Assembly (NCBI GenBank): GCA_003216815.1
Contig: QCIG01000010.1
Coordinates: forward strand, 1 to 59,124
Source of the DNA: Prochlorococcus sp. AG-402-K14
GTDB taxonomy: Bacteria; Cyanobacteriota; Cyanobacteriia; PCC-6307; Cyanobiaceae
DNA: 59,124 nucleotides
Reading direction: 5' to 3'
Part shown: positions 44,977-53,699 of the stretch, in pieces
How positions within the stretch are numbered: position 1 is the first letter of the stretch
Layout: every line of letters begins with the position of its first letter
Position numbers and translations under genes: made by a program
The notes under the pieces: model-generated
Seen by the model: the letters and a program-made list of their open reading frames with translations, nothing else
What the model was told of the DNA's origin: nothing
Database searches by the model: none

Positions 44977-45031
44977 AAAAAGGAGATATAGTTTAGTTGT
45001 TTAATTATCATAAAAAACTTCTTTAGAAATT

Positions 45032-46381
45032 ATGTTGAAGAGATTTTTAAAAATATGTTTAACAATAGCCTTTTTTTCTACGCCATCTTTTTCTTTTCAA
45101 GCTAATTCTTCTACCTTGGTTTCTGATAATCCAAAGGAGATTATAGATCAGGTTTGGCAAATAATTTATAGGGATTTCTTGGACTATTCAGGGGAATATA
45201 AATTAGAGAAATGGATAAAATTAAGGAAGGAAATTCTATCAAAGAAATATCTTGATAATGAGGAGGCTTACATTGCTATAAAAAATATGTTGTTGAAACT
45301 TGATGATCCTTATACAAGGTTTCTAGATCCTAAAGAATTTAATGAAATGAGAATTGATACTACGGGTGAGTTAATGGGAGTAGGGATACAAATTTCTTTA
45401 GATGAGGCTACCAATGAAATTGTAGTTGTATCTCCAATAGAAGGAACTCCAGCTTTTTTCGCAGGAATTAAACCAAAGGATGTAATCGTATCAATTGATG
45501 GCAAGTCCATAGAGGGTTTTAGTATAGATAGTACGGTTAAATTAATTCGAGGCAAAAAAGGAACTAAGGTTGAATTAGGTATAATTAGAGATGATATTTT
45601 TTTAAAAGTATCATTAATTAGAGATAGAATAGAAATTAATGTGGTTAATAGTCGCATAAATAATACGGAATTAGGTGCAAAAATTGGTTATCTAAGATTA
45701 AAACAATTCAATGCAAAATCTCCAAAAGAGATGAGTTTATCGATTAAGAAATTAGAAGAACAAAAACCTTTTGGATATGTATTAGACCTTAGAAGTAATC
45801 CTGGGGGATTGCTAGAGGCAAGTATTGAAATAGCTAGACAATGGATAAATACGGGAGTTGTTGTAAGTACTAAAACAAAAGATGGAATAACTGATATTAG
45901 GAAAGCAAAGAGTAGAGCATTAACTAATAGACCCGTTGTTGTTTTAATCGATGAAGGGTCTGCAAGTGCTAGCGAGATTCTTTCTGGAGCAATTAAAGAT
46001 AATAATAGAGGTGTTTTGGTTGGGAAAAAGACTTTTGGTAAAGGGCTTGTCCAGTCTGTAAGATCTCTCTCTGATGGCTCAGGCTTAACAGTTACTGTCG
46101 CTAAATATTTAACACCTAGTGGTAAAGATATTCATAAAAATGGGATTGAACCTGATGTAAAAGCAGATCTTTTGTTAGATGGAAAATACAAATTAACAAA
46201 TTTAGATCTTGGGACTGATAAAGATAGTCAATATGTAGTAGCTGAAAATATATTACTTAAAAAGTATAGAGTTCAAAGTGAAAATCATTCTTATAATCCT
46301 AAAAAATCTAATAGAAGTTATGCACTAAAAAATAGACTTAGAACCTATCAATTCTCATATAACCGTACCAGTCAGGAATAA
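45032..46381 (+). CDS. Carboxyl-terminal processing protease (S41 family)
   Basis: 449 aa. A signal peptide (basic MLKRFLKI, then ICLTIAFFSTPSFSF) exports it to the lumen/periplasm. The PDZ domain is at about residues 110-195 (GELMGVGIQISLDEAT ... VELGII), and the S41 catalytic core holds Ser312 in GSASASEIL and Lys337 in KTFGKGLVQ. CtpA matures the D1 protein of photosystem II; cyanobacteria also carry CtpB/CtpC, and which one this is is not decided. The 3' end overlaps the converging DUF1543 gene by 44 bp, a notable amount for two real genes. Confidence 0.93.
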   Translation: MLKRFLKICLTIAFFSTPSFSFQANSSTLVSDNPKEIIDQVWQIIYRDFLDYSGEYKLEKWIKLRKEILSKKYLDNEEAYIAIKNMLLKLDDPYTRFLDPKEFNEMRIDTTGELMGVGIQISLDEATNEIVVVSPIEGTPAFFAGIKPKDVIVSIDGKSIEGFSIDSTVKLIRGKKGTKVELGIIRDDIFLKVSLIRDRIEINVVNSRINNTELGAKIGYLRLKQFNAKSPKEMSLSIKKLEEQKPFGYVLDLRSNPGGLLEASIEIARQWINTGVVVSTKTKDGITDIRKAKSRALTNRPVVVLIDEGSASASEILSGAIKDNNRGVLVGKKTFGKGLVQSVRSLSDGSGLTVTVAKYLTPSGKDIHKNGIEPDVKADLLLDGKYKLTNLDLGTDKDSQYVVAENILLKKYRVQSENHSYNPKKSNRSYALKNRLRTYQFSYNRTSQE

Positions 46382-46898
46382 ACTTTTCACTTCTTTTTTG
46401 TGGGTCAGAGATTAGTTTTATTTCCCAGCATTTAATTTTTTTAATAGAATGTACATCATCAACTTCTCCGAAATTCTTTATACTTGAGAAATTATCATTA
46501 TGTTTATATTTTAAATTTGATTCCCAACCTTTTCTTGCCTTATTTTTTGCATCGAAAGCTTTCTTTGCGACAACTAAGGTGAATACATGCTCTTCATACA
46601 TCTTCTTTGGATCGTATCCACCTAAATTAATAAACCAAAGAGATTCGTCTTCTTCTTTATTTGTATTAATTGATTCATCTTTATTAGATTTAGAGATAAC
46701 TATTTTGTATCCATCAACGTATTTAATACGCTTGTAACTGTCTATATGGAGTCCGTTTCTCTTGCCTATCCATTGCTTTCTTAGCTCTGGGAATGTATCT
46801 TCTATTGATTCGCCTAAAACCCATCGAACATCATGAAGCTCTATATTACTTGTTAAACTTCTTCCCCCTAATACAACAATAAAAAGGGATAAGTTCAT
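46338..46898 (-). CDS. DUF1543 family protein
   Basis: 186 aa. Two DUF1543-like repeats: the first from LFIVVLGGRSLTSNIELHDVRWVLGES to about residue 80, the second around 'ESLWFINLGGYDPKKMYEEHVFTLVVAKKAFDAKNKARK'. The domain pair is common in marine cyanobacteria and proteobacteria, with no known function. Its last 44 bp overlap the 3' end of the Ctp protease on the other strand, so a stem-forming transcript overlap is expected. Start ATG at 46898, 9 bp from the nadA stop. Confidence 0.82.
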   Translation of the reverse strand: MNLSLFIVVLGGRSLTSNIELHDVRWVLGESIEDTFPELRKQWIGKRNGLHIDSYKRIKYVDGYKIVISKSNKDESINTNKEEDESLWFINLGGYDPKKMYEEHVFTLVVAKKAFDAKNKARKGWESNLKYKHNDNFSSIKNFGEVDDVHSIKKIKCWEIKLISDPQKRSEKFIPDWYGYMRIDRF

Positions 46899-46907
46899 AT
46901 TGTTAAA

Positions 46908-47801
46908 TTAATTACTCATATCAAGCATTTTTTTTAATGGTTTATAGGCCATAGTTCTGACTTCTTCGTCCATGTGTAACTCTGGTTTCATTTCTTTTAG
47001 ACACTCATATACTTTTTCTAATGTATTCATTCTCATATATGGACATTCATTACAACTACAACCATCTATTCCAGGTACATCGAGATATGTTTTTAAAGGG
47101 TTTTTTAATCTCATTTGGTGAATTATTCCTGGCTCAGTAAGTACTATGAATTTATCTTTTTGACTTTCTTGCGAGTAATTTAATAATTTGCTTGTTGAAC
47201 CTATGTAATCGGCCAGATCTAATAGATTTTCTTGACATTCTGGGTGAGCCAGAACTTGTGCGGCGGGATGCTTAATTTTTAATTTAATTAGAGACTCTTC
47301 ATTAAAAGCTTCATGTACGAGACATCTCCCAGGCCATAAGGTTAATTTTCTTCCGCTTTGACGTTCAACCCATCTACCCAGATTCTTGTCTGGTGAAAAT
47401 AAAATAGGAAGATCTTTAGGCAATTGCTTTACAAGATCAACCGCATTACTACTGGTACAAATTAGGTCACTTTTTGCTTTTACAGCTGCGCTGCAATTTA
47501 TGTAGCTGATAGCAAAATGATTAGGATGATTATCTAAGAATTTTTGGAATTCATCAGGTTGGCAATCGTCTGCAAGTGTGCATCCAGCATCAAAATCAGG
47601 AAGAAGGACAGTTTTGTTTGGAGATAAAATCTTTGCTGTCTCAGCCATAAAATGAACACCACAAAAAACAATGACATCTGCATTAGTTTCCGAGGCCTTT
47701 CTTGATAGCTCTAAAGAATCCCCAATAAAATCAGCTATGTCTTGTATTTCAGGCTCCTGGTAGTAATGAGCAAGAATTATTGCATTTCTTTTTTCTCGCA
47801 A
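46908..47801 (-). CDS. nadA: Quinolinate synthase
   Basis: At least 297 aa. The Fe-S cysteines are recognisable: FCGVHFMAETAKIL, then CxxH-rich 'HPECQENLLDLAD' and 'CSCNECPYMRMNTL' near the C-terminus. NAIILAHYYQEPEIQDIADFIGDS is the substrate-binding start. It makes quinolinate from iminoaspartate and dihydroxyacetone phosphate for NAD. The first canonical start is TTG 47801, which leaves an unusually short N-terminus; in-frame coding-like residues (LTSEINFL, a typical NadA helix) continue upstream to about 47822 with no ATG, GTG or TTG. The true start may be a rare codon. It ends 9 bp before DUF1543. Confidence 0.95.
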   Translation of the reverse strand: MREKRNAIILAHYYQEPEIQDIADFIGDSLELSRKASETNADVIVFCGVHFMAETAKILSPNKTVLLPDFDAGCTLADDCQPDEFQKFLDNHPNHFAISYINCSAAVKAKSDLICTSSNAVDLVKQLPKDLPILFSPDKNLGRWVERQSGRKLTLWPGRCLVHEAFNEESLIKLKIKHPAAQVLAHPECQENLLDLADYIGSTSKLLNYSQESQKDKFIVLTEPGIIHQMRLKNPLKTYLDVPGIDGCSCNECPYMRMNTLEKVYECLKEMKPELHMDEEVRTMAYKPLKKMLDMSN

Positions 47802-47932
47802 AAAATTGATCTCACTAGTGAGATTTTTGCGGTTATTTGAGACTGATGTATCAGTCTTGTAATAGGAAACAGTGGTAATTAGTTTCCAAAGGAACTTGTT
47901 GGGGCAGTATAGAGGTTAATTTCCTAAAAAAT

Positions 47933-48778
47933 CTGTCAGTTATCCGAATTGCCATCGCTGGGGATTTACATGGGTCATGGAGTCAGGATGATCTAGATTT
48001 GCTTTTGGAATTAAATCCTGATGGTGTCTTGTTTGTTGGTGACTTGTCTGATGGAGATTTAAGAATTGCCAGGGCAATAAGTAAAATCTCCATTCCTACG
48101 GCAGTAATACTAGGAAACCATGATAGAGGTCAAGACAGGTCTGGAGATATTTTAAGAGCGCAATTGGATTTACTTGGTGAGAAGAATTGTTCCTGGAATT
48201 TATCCAAATGGAAATTGAATGAACTTTCTGTTGTTGGAGCTAGACCTTGCAGCGCTGGTGGGGGGTTTTTCCTGGCTCCAGAGGTTAAGGAGGTATTTGG
48301 AGAGGTTAGCCTTGATGAATCTGTCCTTCGTATTGTTTCTGCAGCCAAGTCAGCACCATTAGCCTTCCCTTTATTGATACTTGCCCATTCGGGACCAGTT
48401 GGTCTTGGTTCAGAGTCTTCTAGTCCTTGTGGTAGAGATTGGAAATTACCATCCATGGATTGGGGTGATAAAGATCTTGGAATTGCAATTGATCAAATTC
48501 GCAAATTTAGGATTCCAGAATTAGTTGTTTTTGGTCATACCCATCATCAATTAAGAATAGGTGGCAATCGAACTAGAAAAACTTTTGCAAAAGATATATG
48601 GGGGACTTCGTATTTAAACGCAGCATGTGTCCCAAGAAGAGGACTGGATTCTGCCGGTGAGAATTTGTGTCATTTATCTTGGGTTGAGTTCTCGAGTGGC
48701 AAGTTGATTCATGTATCGCATAGATGGTTTAGGAATGATGCATCAATTGCTTATAAAGAAATTTTATTAAGTCAATAA
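47933..48778 (+). CDS. Metallophosphoesterase with a non-canonical start
   Basis: About 281 aa if started at CTG 47933. The calcineurin-like motifs are GDLHG (residues about 10-14), GDLSDGD, GNHDRG, and 'LAHSGPVGLG' plus 'VFGHTHHQLR'. The first canonical start is TTG 47999, but this would remove GDLHG, which supplies two metal ligands, so the real start must lie upstream. The frame is open to a TAA at 47876-47878 and holds no ATG, GTG or TTG; candidates are CTG 47933 and ATC 47942 (which would give MRIAIAGDLHG). It is divergent from nadA. Substrate is unknown. Confidence 0.85.
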   Translation: MSVIRIAIAGDLHGSWSQDDLDLLLELNPDGVLFVGDLSDGDLRIARAISKISIPTAVILGNHDRGQDRSGDILRAQLDLLGEKNCSWNLSKWKLNELSVVGARPCSAGGGFFLAPEVKEVFGEVSLDESVLRIVSAAKSAPLAFPLLILAHSGPVGLGSESSSPCGRDWKLPSMDWGDKDLGIAIDQIRKFRIPELVVFGHTHHQLRIGGNRTRKTFAKDIWGTSYLNAACVPRRGLDSAGENLCHLSWVEFSSGKLIHVSHRWFRNDASIAYKEILLSQ

Positions 48779-48822
48779 ATTGCTATTTAATAGATCTTTA
48801 GACTCTATAAAGTCAATTTAGG

Positions 48823-49641
48823 TTAATTTTGTTTGTTTACATCAGGGGCTTTGAATTTTTTTTCTGCTATCAAATAAGCACCTACAGCAGAGCCTATAAA
48901 TCCCAAAATATTTCTCATTAAAGGTAATAAATCATTTGTTCTTGTTACGACAGAAGCAATGCCAAAAATACCAAATAGCATTATCCATAGAGGTGATAGG
49001 AGTAACAGCCACCCTATTGAGAATGATTCATTGTTTTTTCTTGGTGATGCAGCAAAACCTGCGATGATCCCCCCCAGCAAAGATGTCAATAGTGTCCATT
49101 GCCATTGTTCTTGAGGTAGACCAGGCACTACTTCGCACCCGCCACGGTCTAGGCAGGTTTCTACAGCTTTTATTGAAGCTAAAATTGCACCATCTTCCCC
49201 ATTATCTCTTACATAAAATTGGTTTCCAAATCTTGTTTGTAATTCAACCCAAAATATTCTGGGCATAAGTGCAAAATATGCATCACCTACATTAAAACTT
49301 AGTAAGTTTCCGCCCCTAGGGTCTGCAACTATTAGTAGGCTTGTTTCATCAAGATTCCAGTAGTCTTTAACTGCTAAGCCAGGTGTTTTTTCATATTGCG
49401 ACAATACTCTTATTTTCCACCCTGTTTCTTCTTCATAGGAATTTAGAGAAGTTTCTAAGTCTGCTCTTTGTTTTTCACTTAGAGCTTTTGCAAGATCGAT
49501 TATGGGTGTCTGTTCTTTTGGTAATAGATCAGGATTATCGTAAGCAAATGTACTTCCTTCAATCGAAAACATGATTACGAGGCTCAGGAAAAAAATTATG
49601 GCTTTTTTAAATGATTTTTTGAGCATGTACTTATTTGTCAT
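48823..49641 (-). CDS. psb32: Psb32-like protein (TPM domain), photosystem II repair
   Basis: 272 aa. A signal peptide (KKAIIFFLSLVIMFSIEGSTFAY) leads into the TPM domain (about residues 35-190), with the cyanobacterial hallmark DNPDLLPKEQTPIIDLAKAL and 'EEETGWKIRVLSQYEKTPGLAVKDYW'. One or two membrane helices follow (SLLGGIIAGF; WLLLLSPLWIMLFGIFG). Psb32 in cyanobacteria and TLP18.3 in plants help photosystem II repair after photodamage. An ATG at 49626 is an alternative start. It is divergent from the MidA-like gene, about 14 bp apart. Gene name assigned by family. Confidence 0.8.
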   Translation of the reverse strand: MTNKYMLKKSFKKAIIFFLSLVIMFSIEGSTFAYDNPDLLPKEQTPIIDLAKALSEKQRADLETSLNSYEEETGWKIRVLSQYEKTPGLAVKDYWNLDETSLLIVADPRGGNLLSFNVGDAYFALMPRIFWVELQTRFGNQFYVRDNGEDGAILASIKAVETCLDRGGCEVVPGLPQEQWQWTLLTSLLGGIIAGFAASPRKNNESFSIGWLLLLSPLWIMLFGIFGIASVVTRTNDLLPLMRNILGFIGSAVGAYLIAEKKFKAPDVNKQN

Positions 49642-49655
49642 TTAACGTATTCTCC

Positions 49656-50861
49656 ATGATGATTGCCCCTACTGCGAGATGTCCTAAATGGTTGATTGGT
49701 CCCATGAAAGATTGTGGCGGTTCAATAAGCTTTTACAAATATATGGATTTAGTTTTAAATGATCCCTCAAATGGATTTTATTCAACTGGAAGGTTAAAGA
49801 TTGGAAAGGATGGCGATTTTTGTACTTCACCATCTTTAGGTAATTATTTCGCCCAATTATTAGCCATTCAAGTTGTTCAATGGTTTTCTGATCTAGAAAA
49901 AGCGGGAATTGATTCTAAATTATTATCTCTTGTCGAGATTGGACCAGGAGAAGGGACTTTATCTAGAGACTTAATTGATGCTATTAATGAAATTGCACCT
50001 GCTTTAATTAGTAAAATTGAGCTTGTTTTAGTGGAATTAAATATTGGCATGAGAAAACGACAAGAAAAAGTAGTTAATAATTTGACAGGGGTTAAATATC
50101 GCTGGAGCAACTTTGAAGAACTTACCCAAAAACCAGTGACAGGCGTAGTTATTGCTAATGAAGTTTTAGATGCTTTCCCTGTAGAGAGATTAGTTTTTAA
50201 GGACAATAGAGTTTTTAGGCAGGGAGTTTCTTTGAAGAAAATTAATAAAGAATATTTTTTGGATTTTGTTGATTTGAAACCTACTCATGCGATTGATCAA
50301 TTTTTAAAAGATTCTAAAAGGCTTTTAAAAATTGATTTCCCGCCAAAGGACATTTGTTTTGGATGGATTACAGAATGGCATTGTGATGTGCAGACTTGGT
50401 TTAGAAGATTATCTAAGGTTTTACTAAATGGCTCATTATTAGTAGTTGATTATGCAATGGAATCAAAACGCTATTACAACGTAATGAGAAATAACGGTAC
50501 TCTTATTTCATACAGAAATCAAGAAGCAAATACTAATATTTTGAAAGATTCTGGTCTTTGTGATTTGACAGCACATTTATGTATTGAAACAACTGTTAAT
50601 TATGCTATTACCAATGGATGGAAGTTCATCGGTGAGACAAGACAGGGTCAGGCTTTATTGGCATTAGGACTTTCAAAATTTCTATTTTCTCTTCAAAATG
50701 CAACCAGTAATAATCTTTCGGACTCATTAGAGAGAAGAGAGTCATTGTTGAGGCTTGTTGATCCGATGGGACTGGGAGAATTCAGATGGTTGGCTTTCCA
50801 GAAGGATAATAGCAATGATCTGGTTTTACGAAATCGTTTTCTTGAAGAGCCAATTAACTAA
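49656..50861 (+). CDS. MidA/NDUFAF7-like SAM-dependent methyltransferase
   Basis: 401 aa from ATG 49656; an in-frame TTG at 49635 would overlap the psb32 start. The DUF185 signatures are clear: ISFYKYMDLVLNDPSNGFYS, GDFCTSPSLGNYFAQLLA, VEIGPGEGTLSRDLI (motif I), IANEVLDAFPVERL, 'IGETRQGQALLALGL'. In animals and slime moulds MidA/NDUFAF7 methylates an arginine of a complex I subunit; the cyanobacterial target may be NDH-1, but this is not shown. Its 3' end overlaps aroB by 8 bp, convergent. Confidence 0.85.
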   Translation: MMIAPTARCPKWLIGPMKDCGGSISFYKYMDLVLNDPSNGFYSTGRLKIGKDGDFCTSPSLGNYFAQLLAIQVVQWFSDLEKAGIDSKLLSLVEIGPGEGTLSRDLIDAINEIAPALISKIELVLVELNIGMRKRQEKVVNNLTGVKYRWSNFEELTQKPVTGVVIANEVLDAFPVERLVFKDNRVFRQGVSLKKINKEYFLDFVDLKPTHAIDQFLKDSKRLLKIDFPPKDICFGWITEWHCDVQTWFRRLSKVLLNGSLLVVDYAMESKRYYNVMRNNGTLISYRNQEANTNILKDSGLCDLTAHLCIETTVNYAITNGWKFIGETRQGQALLALGLSKFLFSLQNATSNNLSDSLERRESLLRLVDPMGLGEFRWLAFQKDNSNDLVLRNRFLEEPIN

Positions 50862-51960
50862 GTTTTTGTAAGCATTCACATATTTCTTGGTCTGAGATAT
50901 TATTGAATATTTTTACATCACCAATTTGCATGGGCATAACGAAACTAATTTTGCCGTCTTTGACTTTTTTGTCTCCTTGAAGTGAACTTATAACATTTTC
51001 TAATTTAAGTTCTGGCCATATAGATGGTAAACCGGCTTTCTCTATTAAATCTTTTTGCCTTTTTGCTTCAATCTCTTTCCATAGACCTCTTTCTACTGCC
51101 AATTGACCTACTGCAACCATGCCCATAGCAACAGCCTCGCCATGAAGCCATTTACCATATCCACAAAGATTTTCTATTACATGACCAAATGTATGTCCAT
51201 AATTTAAAAATGCTCTTACTCCACTTTCTTTCTCATCTTTCATAACAATTTCTGCTTTAGATTCAGCCGAACGCTTAATTATTTCAAATAGAAGTTCCTC
51301 TTTCATACACGACAAGTCAGAAATGTTATCTTGTTTCTCCAGAAGTTCAAATAAATATACATCTGAGATCACACCGTACTTTATTATCTCAGCCATTCCT
51401 GCTTTGAATTCTCTTATCGGAAGAGTAACTAATGTTTTAGGATCTATTAAAACTAATTTAGGTTGATGAAATGAGCCTATTAGATTTTTACCTTTAGCAT
51501 GATTTATCCCTGTTTTACCGCCAATAGAAGCATCAACCATGGCGAGTAAGGTTGTCGGGATTTGGACTACATTAATTCCACGCAGCCAAGTAGCAGCTGC
51601 AAAACCCGTCATATCTCCAATAACGCCACCTCCAAGGGCAATCATCAAAGACCCCCTCTCTAACCTTGCTTCATAAGCAGCGTCATGGATTAAATTTATA
51701 GAAGATTGATTTTTTTGTTCTTCTCCTGCTTCTAATATTAATAGTTTTGGATTGTATTTACTTTTAATTAAACTTTTCATAACAGAATCAGCGTAATGAT
51801 CCGAGACTTCTTTGTTTGATACGACAAGTATTTTTAGTCCTTCCCTAAAACCAATTTTATTTAGCTCATCCCCTATAGATTCAAGACTATTGTCTCCTAT
51901 GACGATCTCGTATGGATTACTAGCTAACGAGAGTTGAATATGGTGGTTGTCTTTATTCAC
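50854..51960 (-). CDS. aroB: 3-dehydroquinate synthase
   Basis: 368 aa. NAD-binding LGGGVIGDMTGFAAATWLRGI and the QIPTTLLAMVDASIGGKTGIN metal-site region are canonical; 'NYGHTFGHVIE' carries the zinc His ligands. It converts DAHP to 3-dehydroquinate, second step of the shikimate pathway, in the cytosol. The start ATG at 51960 faces a 280-bp divergent spacer before purK. That spacer contains two short palindromes near 52053-52080 (ATACG/CGTAT and ATACTT/AAGTAT) but no gene. Confidence 0.96.
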   Translation of the reverse strand: MNKDNHHIQLSLASNPYEIVIGDNSLESIGDELNKIGFREGLKILVVSNKEVSDHYADSVMKSLIKSKYNPKLLILEAGEEQKNQSSINLIHDAAYEARLERGSLMIALGGGVIGDMTGFAAATWLRGINVVQIPTTLLAMVDASIGGKTGINHAKGKNLIGSFHQPKLVLIDPKTLVTLPIREFKAGMAEIIKYGVISDVYLFELLEKQDNISDLSCMKEELLFEIIKRSAESKAEIVMKDEKESGVRAFLNYGHTFGHVIENLCGYGKWLHGEAVAMGMVAVGQLAVERGLWKEIEAKRQKDLIEKAGLPSIWPELKLENVISSLQGDKKVKDGKISFVMPMQIGDVKIFNNISDQEICECLQKLS

Positions 51961-52241
51961 AGTTTTGAGGTTAAAAGATTTTTGGTAATTAATAATCTAA
52001 ATTATCAAACATGAAAGGAATTATATGATTGACTAACAAATTTATAAATCAATGAGATACGTTCGTATACTTAAAGTATTTATTCCAGGATCAAAATAAT
52101 CAACATATTTGAAGACTTTTTTGGTTGTGCATGAGGATTGTTTTTATTAAAATCAAAATTTATGTGATCTTCATTGTTTGTTTGTACGATTTTTTGTTTG
52201 TCTGCTCGTGAGCAATGTTCTAATAATGAGGGCTTGAACAA

Positions 52242-53387
52242 ATGATTGGGGTTGTAGGTGGAGGTCAGCTTGCAATGCTACTAGTTGAGGCTGGAAAAAA
52301 AAGAGATATTCAAGTTGTTGTTCAGACGGCAGTAAAGACTGATCCTGCTGCCAAAAAAACTAAGGAAGTTATTCTTCATGATCCCACAGATGCAGAGGGG
52401 ACAAAACTTCTTGCGAGAAAGTCGAGCTTAATAACCTTTGAGAATGAATGGATTGATATACCAAGTTTACTTTCACTTCAAAATAATGAAGTTACGTTTG
52501 TCCCTAAACTTCAATCTATACTGCCTTTAATCAATAAAATAACTCAAAGAGAGTTATTAAACAGTCTTGATATCCCTTGCCCTGATTGGCTACCTATACT
52601 TTTAGACAAATCATTAGATATTGATCTCCCAGTAGATTGGAGATTTCCATTGATGGCAAAAGCTGCCAGAGGTGGATATGACGGTAAAGGAACAAAAATT
52701 ATTAAAAATTTAAAACAATTGCAAGAATTGCTTGAAGTTGATTCAGGTGAACAGTGGATGTTAGAAAAATGGGTCTCTTTTGATAAAGAATTATCTATTG
52801 TTTCTAGTAGGGATATAAATGGGATAATCCGTAGTTTGCCAATCGTAGAGACTTATCAATCTAATCAAGTATGTGACTGGGTGCTTGCTCCCGCTGATAT
52901 AAATCATGATGTAGAAATCATGGTGAGAAACATTGTCTCTTCGTTATTGTCTGAGTTGGACTACGTTGGAGTTATAGCTATTGAATTTTTTTACGGATCA
53001 GAAGGCTTACTTGTGAATGAAATAGCGCCTAGAACACATAATTCAGGTCATTTTTCTATCGATGCATGTAGTAGCAGTCAGTTTGACCAACAAGTATGTA
53101 TTACTTCTGGCATCAGTGTGCCCATGCCTGAAATGCTAGTTGATGGTGCTTTAATGGCAAACCTACTTGGTTTGCAAAGGAACTATCCAATATCACTTTC
53201 CAGGAGATTGGATGATTTAAGGAGCATTCCTGGTTTGCATGTTCATTGGTATGAAAAAGAAGAGGAAAAAAAAGGGAGAAAGCTTGGTCATGTGACATAT
53301 CTTTTGAATAAAAAAGATGCTGTGTCTCGAAAAAAAGAAGCACTAGATATTTTAAAAACTATTAGAAAAATTTGGCCTACCTCTTGA
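52242..53387 (+). CDS. purK: 5-(carboxyamino)imidazole ribonucleotide synthase
   Basis: 381 aa ATP-grasp enzyme. MIGVVGGGQLAMLLVEAG opens the N-terminal domain; 'FPLMAKAARGGYDGKGT' is the ATP-binding loop, and 'LLVNEIAPRTHNSGHFSIDAC' carries the catalytic/metal residues. It carboxylates AIR with bicarbonate and ATP in purine synthesis. 6S RNA follows 24 bp downstream on the same strand, an arrangement known from other cyanobacteria, so 6S may be partly made by read-through from purK. Confidence 0.96.
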   Translation: MIGVVGGGQLAMLLVEAGKKRDIQVVVQTAVKTDPAAKKTKEVILHDPTDAEGTKLLARKSSLITFENEWIDIPSLLSLQNNEVTFVPKLQSILPLINKITQRELLNSLDIPCPDWLPILLDKSLDIDLPVDWRFPLMAKAARGGYDGKGTKIIKNLKQLQELLEVDSGEQWMLEKWVSFDKELSIVSSRDINGIIRSLPIVETYQSNQVCDWVLAPADINHDVEIMVRNIVSSLLSELDYVGVIAIEFFYGSEGLLVNEIAPRTHNSGHFSIDACSSSQFDQQVCITSGISVPMPEMLVDGALMANLLGLQRNYPISLSRRLDDLRSIPGLHVHWYEKEEEKKGRKLGHVTYLLNKKDAVSRKKEALDILKTIRKIWPTS

Positions 53388-53410
53388 TGGTATTTTGTTT
53401 AGATTGTAAA

Positions 53411-53587
53411 AGTACTGCTTAGTTGGTAATGGCCTTTTCAAGTGCTCTGATCTGACTCTCTTTCGATATGGGGAGGCTGTCGTGAAAGTAACGTATACCA
53501 GCTTGCTCTGGAAACGAAGCTTCACTTTGAATCCCCCTCTGGTTTTTCCAGGTCGATGCTTCTTGGGTCTTACGGCTAAGCGGTACT
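53411..53587 (+). ncRNA. ssrS: 6S RNA
   Basis: A GC-rich island directly after purK, the conserved 6S position in cyanobacteria (Yfr7 in Prochlorococcus). The closing stem is clear: AGTACTGCTTAG (53411-53422) pairs with CTAAGCGGTACT (53576-53587) over 12 bp with one G-U. Between lie a central region and a GGGGAGG / CCCCCTCT apical pairing (near 53468 and 53531), giving the long rod with a central bubble that mimics an open promoter. 6S RNA binds RNA polymerase and tunes housekeeping promoters. Exact transcript ends may extend a few bases; the sequence runs on AT-rich to 53600. Confidence 0.88.
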
Positions 53588-53699
53588 AACTCTTAATTGA
53601 ATCCACTGCAAAATATTTAAGTTTTCAATAATTAAATAGTTCAATCTCGATGATTCTTAATTCTTCAAGATGATTTATGGACTCTATTAACGCTTGATA

